Assembly (NCBI GenBank): GCA_017893485.1
Contig: CM030366.1
Span: 106,492,503 to 106,556,502, forward strand
Reading direction: 5' to 3'
DNA length: 64,000 nucleotides
From: Hemerocallis citrina
Taxonomy: Eukaryota; Streptophyta; Magnoliopsida; Asparagales; Asphodelaceae
Below the pieces are notes generated by a model. That model ran no database searches and was not told the origin of the DNA. It was given only the letters and a program-made list of their open reading frames with translations. Numbering within the stretch: position 1 is the first letter of the stretch; every line of letters starts with the position of its first letter. This document shows positions 55,401 to 64,000 of the stretch, in pieces. The translations under genes and the position numbers were made by a program.

Positions 55401-55543
55401 TTAATTTAGGCTTTCTAAAAGAGAAAATAAATGAGGATGAAATATATTTTTTTTAGAAATGCATGCATAATTTTTTACGTGCACAACACGTAAAATCAAA
55501 CAACTCCAAATATAAATAAAATTTGAAAATCCAGGGTGTTACA
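52422..55543 (-). repeat. 3.1-kb 5' LTR of Gypsy element
   Basis: TGTAACACCCC at 52422 and GGGTGTTACA at 55543. Shares the GGATTCTATGCATCC block (about 52843-52860) with the other long LTRs. TATA box on the minus strand at 54998-55007 (TATAAATACC-type). Contains a 71-bp array. Confidence 0.85.
53815..54170. repeat. 71-bp array, 5 units, with palindromic ACAGTCGACTGT
   Basis: Each unit has two GTCGAC palindromes: ACAGTCGACTGT (12-bp perfect palindrome) and, about 20 bases on, GGTCGACTGTTCTGTGATGA, then AAAACTCAAAATTAAAAT. Five units starting about 53829, 53899, 53969, 54042 and 54114; the first has GTCCAC at the first site. Confidence 0.95.
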
Positions 55544-58065
55544 TAAACAGACTCATGAATCATGTAATCATGTATTCATGCAAACATGTGGGACCTACGG
55601 GCTCCCTTCCGAGTACACCTTTCTATAAGAAAGAATGCAGTCAGGTAATCATGTAAACAGATAAACAGATAACAACTGGGAGACACGAGCCCCTTCCGAG
55701 TACACTTGCCTATATTGTCCACTACCAGATCTTTCCCTTAAACCCCCGACTTAATACTTATTCTTTTTACCAAAACAGACATGAATGTGCAAAATCAGGG
55801 ATAGGTAAACATGACAGGGACAGAAATCTGGTTCAGACTAGGCAGAAAACATGTTCGGGTGCCATAAATAAAATTATGAATATTGAAACAACAAGAACTC
55901 CAATTCTGAACAGCAGGACGTTGCTGCACCAAAACTGGAATTCCCGCTGCACAGAAAAGCAATTCAAGATCAGTTAAGAGTTCTAGAAACTAGACTCCTC
56001 ACCGGTTCTAACGTATATTTAAACTCAACATTCCAATAAAAGTAACTAAGTCAATTAGTCTGTTCTTTACGGATTTTCTTTTCCGGTAGAAACTTAGGGT
56101 ACAATTCTTATATTCATAAAACAGTAATAAATTCATTTAAAAATTTCATAAAATTTATAATCAGGTTCTTAATCATGTTAAGCAACATACTGGAAAATAT
56201 CAGGTCTTAATTATACTGTAACATGATATTTAAATTAGTCAATCGAGAAAATATACTTCAAAATAGTAATCTGGAATTGAAAACATCACAGTACTAAAAA
56301 TAGCATATCTTGCAATCTAGACATCGGATTTCAGATCCATCAAAAGTTCTGGAAACTAGAAACAGGGGCCTGCATTTCTTATTTATAAAGTTCTAACGGA
56401 CTCAAAATGTAACTGGGTCAAATTCTCACTACAAGTCAGAACAGATAGCAGGGCAGAAATATGCAATAACGATGTATTCGTGATCTTTTACGAATACAGA
56501 ATTAACAGAAATAAGTCAAAACAGATAAGGTCAAGGTCATCAACGTATAAGGCATGAAAATGGGTCACAACGATAAACCTACTTGCGGTATTTCAAAGAA
56601 TGCTTGTACGAGGAAACAAAAAGATTCATACAAGGATACTTGCCTTAATATGATGATGATGATTCTGGCAATATTGAGAATAACGGAATGAGTGTCCCGA
56701 CGAAAACACGTGCAAAATACGTGCACCGACGCACACCTCAAAAGTACATGCACACACGTGCAAAACAACACATAGCAACTCAGCAACACAACAGTAACCA
56801 GCGGACACAACAGCAACCAGTGAACACAACAGCAAACAGCAAGAGTGGCTAATAAAACAACAAACAGCAGCAATTATGGCTTTGGCTCGACTTTAATGGC
56901 GGGCGGTAGTGGACGAGCGGTATGCAGACGGCGGTGCACAGAAGCGGAGCTCCGGCAATCGTACGAGGAGGTGGAAGATGTGGGTGTTCTCCGGTGGTTG
57001 CTGGCGTACAGTGGAGGAGGAGCGATGGGTTGCGAGGTGGAAGGTGCAGTTGAGGTCGGAAGAGAGGTGGTGGTGGCTGTTGGTGGTTGGAGAGCAGTCG
57101 TGAGGGCAGTGGGTTGAAGGCGGTGTGGCGGTTACGGTGATCGACGAGGAAGAGGAGGGGATGCTGCAATGGTGGCAGGCGGGGTCTGTGATGGTGGTTG
57201 GCGACGAAGGCAGCAGGGGTGTTTCGGTGGTTGCTGACAACGAGGAGGGGAGCGATGAGTGGTTTCGGTGGTCGAAGGTGATGGGGGTGGAGCAGCAGGA
57301 AATGGCGCTCGAGAGGTGGTTCGCAGGAAGGAGGTTGAAGGCGATCGAGTGGCGGTGAGGTGAAGGACAAAGATGAGGAGTTTTTTTTTTTTTTTTTTTT
57401 GGGGGGGGGGGGGGGGGGGCTCTATTTCTATTTTGGGGAAAACAAAGGAGAGAGAGTCGGGGAGAAAGAGGGGAACCTGATTGGGGGAGGGGGGGGTTAT
57501 TTAATTAGGATTAAGTGGAGTTGGTTAGGCTGATAATTAGGAGATGAGTTAGGGATTTAGTGGAGATTTTTGGGGATTATGCTGTTATGGTTGTTTGGGT
57601 TTGGGTTGTATTTGGGTTATTGGGTTTATGGGTTGGTATAGGATTTGGGTTTCATATTGGGCTGTGGATATGGTGAAGTTGGGTTTTGAAAATAAATCAA
57701 ATATAAGACTGACTTGGATGGGCTTTGAATGGGCTTAACATGGAATTAAAATAATCAAAATAATATGATACTATGAATTATATTGAGCTTCAAATAAAAT
57801 AATCAAATTAATTTAAATGTGGGCAAAATTTTGGCTTTTAAAAAAATGATAACAATGATAATAAAATCAAACTAGTTTGGGCTTCCAATATTAATAAATA
57901 AAAATATAAGAGTCGGCTTCATATAAAACAAAATAATCAATAGTAATAATATGATATAATGGCTTTGTTCGTTTCAAAAGAATAGAATAATTTTTAGAAG
58001 AATTTGAAATACAAGAATATGGAAAAAGAAAAGGGAATCCGTATACTCGGAAACGGGGGTTACTA
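55544..58065 (-). mobile_element. Partial long LTR, minus strand, related to the 25087 solo LTR
   Basis: Shares, in reverse complement, blocks with 25087-28752 (TTGCTGCACCAAAACTG, TTCTAGAAACTAGACTC) and the C-rich leader. The U3 start is near 58065 (minus strand GTAACCCCCGTTTCC). The U5 end is missing at 55544, where the Gypsy LTR abuts, so that element probably inserted here. A T run and G run lie at about 57381-57419. Open frames at 56849-57370 and 57125-57358 are low-complexity leader sequence and are not called. Confidence 0.6.
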
Positions 58066-58440
58066 AGTCTCCTCTTCAACTATACGACCTGGGGGGGAGG
58101 AGTCGTCACCTGAAGAACCCTAGACATTACTTATAATAATATAAGGTATCTTGGTAACGATAGTGACCGATCGATGGAAATTCGCCTGAAAAGAGTGCCT
58201 AAAAAACTTGAAACTCTAGGGAGAGAGAAAGCCTTGAGGAGATAGAAAGAGTTTTGAAAATGAAGAGAAGTGTGGAGAATTAAGAAGCAGGTGGGGATTA
58301 TATAGAGGAGAAACCCCAACCCCTTGGGCTCCCTAACCGTTGGGCTCCCAACGGTCAGAAGCCCAATGATTGGGAGCCTAATGGTCGGCCCAACAAAAAA
58401 AAAATAGAGAGAGAGAGAGAGAGAAAAGCAAAAAGAAATG
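58066..58440 (-). other. LTR-like leader with minus-strand TATA box
   Basis: CTATATAATCC on the minus strand at about 58294-58304, followed by a leader with CTCTCTCCCTAGAG. Repeated GGGCTCC/GGGAGCC words at 58327-58380. No coding capacity; probably another LTR fragment. Confidence 0.35.
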
Positions 58441-59115
58441 TTGACGTAAGCATGCCCACGACGAGCTCGATCACACCAAGGAGGACTCGAACAGAACCGA
58501 TCGATGCTTTCGATGCTCCTCGGCCATCGGCCGTCCGATCGCCTAGAGATTAGAGCCCGCTTCGCTGTTGGATTCACTCCAAATATCGCACTCTCCCCCT
58601 AACACATAAAAGATAAAAAATGATATCAGCATGACGTTATCGCCCCCGAGGAGCTTGATCACATTGAGGAGGACCTGCTCCGAACTGATTCACGCTTTCG
58701 CCGCTCCTCGGCCATTCGATCGCTTCGTGATTCGTGCCTGGTTTCCTCTATCGTTGGATCTACTCCAAAAAATGCGCTATCCACCTCAGGCAGAAAATAT
58801 AAAAAATTACGTCATGCTAATGTCATTGCTCCCAAGGAGCTCGATCACGTTGAGGAGGACCCGCTATGAACTGACTGACGCTTTCGACGCTCCTCGGCCA
58901 TTCGAATGCCTCGAGATCCGCGCCTAATATCCTCGGCTCTCTTAAATTTTCATGCCCCCCACCCCAGAGTACTACACAACAAATGCTGACGTCAGCATCC
59001 CCGAGTAGAAGAGTGGCACTGAGGAGGCGGCGATCCGAGCAGCTTGGATCTTTTGGCTTTTCCTCGCCGCCTGATCTCCTCAGATTTCGTGCCCGCTTGA
59101 TCCAACCACCAAGAT
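58441..59115 (+). repeat. ~186-bp tandem repeats, 4 units
   Basis: Units share a GACGTNAGCATG-like start, GGAGCTCGATCACRTTGAGG, GACGCTTTCGACGCTCCTCG and GCCATTCGA. GATCAC marks recur at 58469, 58657 and 58843; the fourth, diverged unit starts near 58984. The array is GC-rich and lies upstream of an LTR TATA region, so it may be U3 sub-repeats. Confidence 0.8.
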
Positions 59116-60195
59116 CGCTCCAATCTTCATGCCCGCCTTTGATTTTTCAATTAAAATTCCTATTAATAATTATAAATTTGGAAAATGAATTAAAAATACT
59201 AAAAAATAATTAAAATTTTCGATAAAGTTAACTAAAAATTTCTATAAAAATTATAATTTCAAAATTATAATTTAAAAAATCCAAAAAATAATTACAAATT
59301 TAGAAAATTTAATTTAAAAATCTAAAAAATTAAATATTAATTCATGAAATTAATTAAAAATTACCAAAAAAAATTAAAATTTCTTTTTAAATCCTAGGAA
59401 ATTAATTTGAAGCTATGAAAGACATACTACACAGAGAAGCTCTGAACAAGATTTCAGGCATACTTGAAGTTTTAATATATTCTTCTAAGGCTGAGGTACC
59501 CAACCTTCAAGAGTGAGGCGCTTATGATAAGGGTAAAATCAGAGCCACACAATCTCAACATGCATCTTAAAGTTTCTGAAGGGCAGAATGGTAATTTCAC
59601 AACAACTACATGCCTACAAAAAGAATATGGGTCGCACTCGGGCCATTAGATCAACCAGATCCACCATTATGGCTAAATTACATACTAAGAAAGAGAGATT
59701 TCTAGCTAATTAATGATAATAATCAAATCCTTTATCTTAAACAAGATTATTAACTAATTATATCCCTTAACCATGGGAATCTGCAGTTTTAACTCAAAAG
59801 ATTCTTTTTTAAATATATCTTTCGTAACTAACTCCAAGCATATAAGTACTCCCCCCTGAATCTGTAACAGGTAATCAATCTTTGACCACTAAAACTATAA
59901 TTTTCTTTCTAAGTTACTGAATTGAGCATCAGAGGGTCTTTCGTCGAGGTCAACCCAGTGTTTAGATTTTGTGCAGGTACGCCGGACGATTTTAGTCGTC
60001 CAGATCTTTGATCCAGATGTTCTCAATCATTCAGATTCAGGTCAAGGAGTCTTCAACCATCACAATTCAGATCTGATCGATGATCCAGATTGTAAGTCTT
60101 TTTCTTTAAAACAACTCATCCTCTTATTGCTTCCACACCGGAAAAAAGCTGCAGCAAAACCACAAGAAAGTTTTACCCAATATTATTTTCGATAA
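59116..60195 (+). mobile_element. Tat-like LTR 3' part, plus strand
   Basis: AT-rich to 59400, then TATA-like CATATAAGTAC (59838-59848), GGTAATCAATCTTTGACC, and GAGGGTCTTTCGTCGAGGTC with CCAGTGTTT (59931-59964) and TGCAGGTACG. These match the order of elements in the LTR at 1-1340 (GAATAATCAATCTT, GGAGGGTCTGCCACCGG, TGCAGGTAC). The right limit, about 60195, and any primer site are not clear. Confidence 0.5.
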
Positions 60196-60317
60196 GGTAG
60201 AGAATATTAGTCAAATTACGTCTACAAAGAAATTCTGACCAGATAATTGCTTACACATCCACTAGTTTTGTTTTGCATTCACTTAATTACAAAATCTTGA
60301 CCCACATTATATATCTT

Positions 60318-61470
60318 AAGCAAATAGGCCTACCTCCTCTCTCCTTTCTCCATTTTGAAATAAAGAAAGGAGAGCAAAAGTAGGAACTGATACGTGCAAC
60401 CCACACTAATTGTTAAAACAGAAAAATTTTTAAAAATACCAAAAAAAACTTCCATCTTCCACATCTTCCCAAAACACACAAACCCTAATCAATTCTTCCT
60501 GCCCCCAAAACCCTCCCAACTCTCCTCATCCGTTTGTCCCGATCCCGGTCGTCGCCCATGCCGTCCCGATCCCGGCCGTCGCCCACGCCGTCCGCCGGCC
60601 GACGCCCACGCCCGGCCCCGATCGTCGCTTGCCATTTTGAAGGTCAGTTTTTTTTAGGGCAAGTTTAATCTTGCAAGATCCATTTACGAATTTATAAAGG
60701 AATTCATAAATCCATTTGGAAATCCAAACTCACTGATGCTGTAGTTTTTTTAGGGCATTGGGATTTTTTAGTATATTACAATATTTTTATATTTTGTCTT
60801 AAATGGGTTGTTTCCCATGTTTTGGAACATCTAATAAGGAGGAGGATGGGAAGAACAGTCCTGATTTTAGGAAAGAAGGCAAGGATTTGAAGAAGGAACG
60901 TGTCAGCAGAGTCAGTTCAAGTATTATTTTTCTTTTATTCTTAAGATGCCCAGTTTGATCTTTACTTTGTTATCCCGAGTTTAATTTAGTTGAATTTTAT
61001 GATTTTTTTGGATTTTTTGGGGGGCAAAATTTGGTTGTTTGTACGAGGAGATGTGTTTGTTTGGGGGGGGGGGGGGGGGGGAGGATGTAAGGTCTTTGGT
61101 AAAGTTTGATTTATGGTTAATTTTGTGTAGATTGAGTGATTATTAGTTGCTAATTATATTATATATTATATTATATATATTTTAAGCTAATAGGTTTATC
61201 TCATCTCTTCTTTCTCTATTTTGAAATAAAGGAAGGAGAGCAAAACTAGAAATTTATACGTGCAGTCCACACCAATTGTCAAAACATAATTAATTAAAAA
61301 AAACACACACAAAAAATATTTTCTTTTTCACATCTTCCCAAAACCCACAAACCCTAACTCTGCCTACCCAAAACCCACCTAAATATCCTCTGCCGCCCGT
61401 CGATCTCCTTGCCATCGCCGGCCGTCTCTACCCGTCGCCCGTCGCCGCCCGCCGCCCGCCGCACGACGAT
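60318..61470 (+). repeat. Direct duplication of a gene 5' region (~290 bp, two copies)
   Basis: 60318-60610 and 61186-61470 share TTTTGAAATAAAG then GAAAGGAGAGCAAAA, GATACGTGCAACCCACAC-like text, CACATCTTCCCAAAAC and the CCGTCGCCC-rich end, offset 868 bp. The first copy leads into the MGCFPCF exon; the second leads into unrelated sequence. A G run lies between at about 61063-61081. Confidence 0.8.
60803..60920 (+). CDS. First exon of a PBS1-like cytoplasmic kinase (possible)
   Basis: ATG at 60803 starts MGCFPCFGTSNKEEDGKNSP and continues 39 codons to a GT donor (CAA/GTATTA at 60920-60921, phase 1). MGCFxCF is the N-myristoylation plus palmitoylation start of the plant RLCK-VII (PBS1-like) kinases, which anchor at the plasma membrane in immune signalling; the basic, serine-rich follow-on also fits. 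A C-rich 5' leader (60480-60640) with a possible leader intron (donor AAG/GTCAGT at 60641) lies upstream. No kinase domain appears in the next 3 kb, so it is either the start of a gene with a long intron or an orphan fragment. The frame is too short for a firm call. Confidence 0.45.
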
Positions 61471-61923
61471 CCCAAAAACCAGATCAAGAATGAAGCTCAT
61501 TTTCCTCTCTCTGTTTGTACTCTAAAACCCTTATTCAAAAGCTGAAAAAGAGGGGAACTAATCAAGATGGTAACTTTCTGAAAGTGCACAAGATTTTGAG
61601 CAAACCCTTTTCGACTTTTCAAAATCGGAGAAGAAAAAGAAGAAGTAAACGGGAAGTCGACAAGGTGAGAGTAGGAAGCTGATGTAATTTTAATATTTAT
61701 TATTTTATTTTTTTGGGTGTTTCTCTAATAAATATAAGAGAGAGATAGCAGTGGAAGCCAAAAAAAGCTAGCGAACCTAAATATCTAAATAATCAAATAA
61801 TTCTACTAGGCAAAACTAATTTTGTATTCAAAGCATGTGTCATTTCTATTAATATCCATCAGTATCTGCATTTAATCTGATTCCTCCATTTTTTGTTTGC
61901 TTCTCATAATATGATGTTGAGTT
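61471..61923. other. No gene recognised
   Basis: Follows the second 5'-region copy. Short frames only; no splice-compatible kinase exon was seen. Confidence 0.4.
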
Positions 61924-61926
61924 TAA

Positions 61927-62436
61927 GAGCATCTGTAGTCGTTTGCCATATACCCAAATTTTCCAAAATTTGGAAAAAAAAACCTCTGTAGTCGTTGGCC
62001 AAATACCCAAAAATTGGGTTTGATCGCTACAGGACACGGCTATATTTGACAATCGAAATGGCAATTGCCAAAATATAGCCGAACGATAGATAATATTTCG
62101 TCCGAAATGACGGACGACAAACAATACACCGTCGCTGCAATTTTGTATACGAAAAAAGCGACAGACGGAAGATAATCCCCCGTCTGATTAATTAAATTTA
62201 AAAAAATAAAAAAATGACGGACGGTACATAATGTACCGTCCAATTCAACTTCTCAAAAGCCAATTGGCCTAGGACGGGACTTCATCCCCCGTCCCAGGCA
62301 ATTGGTGGTTTTTTTTTTTTGGTTTTTTTTAATTTTTTTTTGTCCTTTTGTGTACAATTTTGTTAACTTTTTTATTTTTTTATTATTTTTTTGTACTTTG
62401 TCCCTCACTCCCTCACTTCAATGCAAATATATTTTC

Positions 62437-62467
<31 letters not shown>

Positions 62468-62588
62468 TTATTTAAATTTCTGAGACCTCACTCAAATTTT
62501 GGCTTTTGACGACTACAGCGCAAAGCCATTTTTCCCATTTCCATTTGCCAAATACCCAAAATATGGCATCAAACGACTACAGATGCTC
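61927..62588. mobile_element. 662-bp Tourist-like MITE with TAA target duplication
   Basis: Ends GAGCATCTGTAGTCGTTTG and (reverse complement of the right end) the same 19 bases; inner parts stay similar for about 20 more. Flanked by TAA at 61924-61926 and 62589-62591, the PIF/Harbinger signature. No coding capacity. The interior has a series of palindromes: a perfect 23-bp one at 62219-62241 and a hairpin with about 18-bp arms at 62260-62306 (CCAATTGGCCTAGGACGGG). Confidence 0.88.
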
Positions 62589-62591
62589 TAA

Positions 62592-62966
62592 CATCCGCCC
62601 TGTAGCCATTTTTGCCAATTATATTATTATATATTATATTATATTATATCTATATAATTTATTTACCCAAATTCAAGCTTTTTATCCGAAACTAAGCTTT
62701 TTGAGCCACCATAAGTTGAGATCCTCAAATGAGGTGTAGAGTTGGAAACTATGTTGATAACCCATTAGGATTTGACTTGATTTGGTGTGGTTAGTTTGGA
62801 GGATTTGAAGTGGGCATTTTGTCAGACACCTTATGTGCAAGTTTTGATGTCATTTGGTTAGTGGTTTAGTTGCAATGTGCGCTCATTTGATCATTTGATT
62901 TTGAGAGGAACCTGGAAATGTTGGTATTGAATATTTACGTTACTCATTATAGTTATTTAGACTAGA
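62592..62966. other. No gene recognised; includes a partial direct repeat
   Basis: 62797-62845 (GGATTTGAAGTGGGCATTTTGT) recurs in altered form at 63095-63150, next to the inverted repeat. Confidence 0.5.
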
Positions 62967-63482
62967 GATGATTGAGGTGAGCGTGGATGTTAAGTTACTC
63001 ATTTTGTCGTACTTTTTTACTCGATATAACATTATGTTAACTCCAACTATTGAAAACCCGTTTCAATTTGGTTCATGTCAGTGTTTTTTGTTGGAGATTT
63101 TGAAGTGGGAATTTTGTTATACATCCATAGTGCAAGATGATTGAGGTGGTACACTAGATGCGAGGTCGAAGACTAAGAGGCTACATGTAAACAAATCTAC
63201 CTTCGGATTCCTCTTTACGCTTCAAATGATCAAATGGGACTATATTCCAACTACAACACTAACTATTTTTTATCTTAAATACTCATTTCATAACTAACTA
63301 TTTTTCATCTTAAATACTCATTTCATTGAAACGACCAACAAACCACACCAACATGAACCAAATTGAAACGGGTTCTCAATAAAGATCAAACTGTAACCTC
63401 TGTTGGAGTTAACATAATGTTATACCGACTGACAAAGTACGACAAAATGAGTAATTTAACATCCACACTCACCTCAATCATC
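62967..63482. repeat. ~130-150-bp inverted repeat with 240-bp spacer
   Basis: Left arm 62967-63094 and right arm 63335-63482 are reverse complements with a few indels: ATTGAGGTGAGCGTGGATGT against ATTGAGGTGAGTGTGGATGT, then ACTCATTTTGTCGTACTTT, TATAACATTATGTTAACTCC and CCGTTTCAATTTGGTTCATG. The spacer holds two tandem copies of a 38-bp AACTATTTTTCATCTTAAAT-type unit (63267-63328). Possibly a foldback element; no clear target duplication. Confidence 0.8.
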
Positions 63483-63537
63483 TTGCACTATAGTTGTTAA
63501 CATATAGCTAATTAATTTCTTAACTCATAACTTCTAA

Positions 63538-63602
63538 ATTTTTGATGAAGTTGAACAATAAGACGGTCTCGATCGAACTCGACAATGCCACTGCTGTTCA
63601 CG
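63538..63602 (+). pseudogene. SmD1 exon 2 copy 1, splice sites broken
   Basis: 65 bp encoding FLMKLNNKTVSIELDNATAV with H, matching the FLMKLNNETVSIELKNGT segment of the core spliceosomal protein SmD1. The acceptor reads CTAA, not CTAG, and the donor GTC-type, not GGT, so splicing is unlikely. Confidence 0.8.
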
Positions 63603-63712
63603 TCAGGTTCCTCCCTCTCTTCTTTCAATTTCTTGAATTTTTAATTCGCGTTATTAATGATTTATTTCTCTAATTTTCGTCTGCTTTTTTCTGTTTTGAT
63701 GATGAGTTTTAG

Positions 63713-63777
63713 GTTTTTTATGAAGCTCAACAACTAGACGGTCTCAATCGAACTCAAGAACGCAACAACTGTTCACG
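63713..63777 (+). pseudogene. SmD1 exon 2 copy 2, nonsense codon
   Basis: 65 bp; acceptor TTTTAG present, but GAG is TAG after MKLNN, and the donor is GGAAGG in place of GGTAGG. Otherwise TVSIELKNATTVHG. Confidence 0.8.
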
Positions 63778-63886
63778 GAAGGTATCTCCCTCTTTTCTTT
63801 CGATTTCTTAATTTTTCATTAGCAATATTTTGTTCTATTTCTTTAATTTCGTGTTTTTTTAAAAAAGTTTTGGGGATGGGTTCTAG

Positions 63887-63951
63887 GTTTTTGATGAACC
63901 TGAACAACGAGACGGTCTCGATCGAACCCAACAACGCCACTACTGTTCACG
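63887..63951 (+). pseudogene. SmD1 exon 2 copy 3, splice-competent
   Basis: 65 bp with acceptor TTCTAG and donor G/GTAGG intact and an open frame: FLMNLNNETVSIEPNNATTV, HG. Phase (one base, 21 codons, one base) fits SmD1 exon 2. Substitutions K to N, L to P and K to N fall in the conserved Sm1 strand, so function is doubtful. SmD1 forms the Sm ring on spliceosomal snRNAs. Neither exon 1 (MKLVR) nor exon 3 lies in the window. It could be the live exon of a gene continuing past 64000 or a third dead copy. Confidence 0.65.
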
Positions 63952-64000
63952 GTAGGAACCTCCATCTCTTCTTTCCATTTCTTAATTTTTTATTAGAATT

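Larger units (their letters stand above)
51513..55543 (-). mobile_element. Gypsy element (Tekay-like): 5' LTR, leader ORF, gag start
   Basis: On the minus strand: 3122-bp LTR (52422-55543), primer site, leader ORF (52262-51856), then the first 65 or so codons of gag, cut at 51513 by the Copia array. LTR ends TGTAACACCCC and GGGTGTTACA match the other long LTRs. Pol and 3' LTR are missing. Confidence 0.75.

Noticed and set aside
56849..57370. 173-residue His/Pro-rich frame on the minus strand and overlapping plus-strand frames
   Set aside because: Low-complexity LTR leader; long frames on both strands reflect GC-rich composition.
59971..60195. 74-residue frame in the Tat-like LTR
   Set aside because: Lies in U5-like sequence with no domain and extends past the LTR limit.
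1..64000. tRNA, rRNA or snRNA genes
   Set aside because: No cloverleaf, box A/B pair or conserved rRNA segment was recognised by eye; only tRNA-complementary primer sites. A tRNAscan or Rfam search would settle it.

Overview
The window is plant nuclear DNA, almost certainly an angiosperm repeat-rich region. I see nested LTR retrotransposons with tRNA-type primer sites, DNA transposons of plant type, long (TA)n and homopolymer runs, a GT-AG spliced gene, and only scraps of host-like exons. Nothing prokaryotic or organellar was recognised, and I could not fix the species.

Left third (1-20562). A partial Tat-like LTR (+) abuts a broken hAT transposon (-). From about 2600 to 20562 lies a decayed Ty3/Gypsy element of the Tat lineage on the minus strand (called E1). 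It reads 5' LTR, primer site, gag, protease, reverse transcriptase (RT), RNase H, second (archaeal-type) RNase H, integrase, then a 3' region with tandem repeats and an ORF on the opposite strand. A Tekay-like solo LTR (6482-10438) has split its pol, and a PIF/Harbinger-type element (15431-20121), carrying a Myb/SANT-type gene and a 70-bp array, has split its 5' LTR.

Middle (20563-43950). Long LTRs with TGTAAC-CCCC type ends dominate: one (+) at 20563-24007 and one (-) at 24712-40235. The second is interrupted by a solo LTR with a perfect 5-bp target duplication (25087-28752) and by a structurally complete 7.4-kb Tat derivative (30975-38381, called E2). E2 has twin 615-bp LTRs, target duplication ATACA and an open 583-codon gag, but no pol. 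A small inverted-repeat element sits inside a (TA)n tract at 39353-39630. A 61-bp array and the 5' end of another Gypsy element follow.

43969-55543. A Ty1/Copia element is present as LTR-internal-LTR-internal. Both internal copies carry the same nonsense codons, so a dead copy was duplicated in place. It ends abruptly in the gag of a Gypsy element (-) whose 3.1-kb 5' LTR (52422-55543) carries a 71-bp array.

Right end (55544-64000). A further partial LTR, a 186-bp array and another Tat-like LTR end give way to lower-copy sequence. This holds a possible first exon of a PBS1-like cytoplasmic kinase whose 5' region is duplicated, a 662-bp Tourist-like MITE with TAA duplication, a large inverted repeat, and three tandem 65-bp copies of the second exon of the spliceosomal SmD1 gene.

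There is no operon-like cooperation between genes. The logic of the window is layered insertion, and the layers can be ordered from which element interrupts which.
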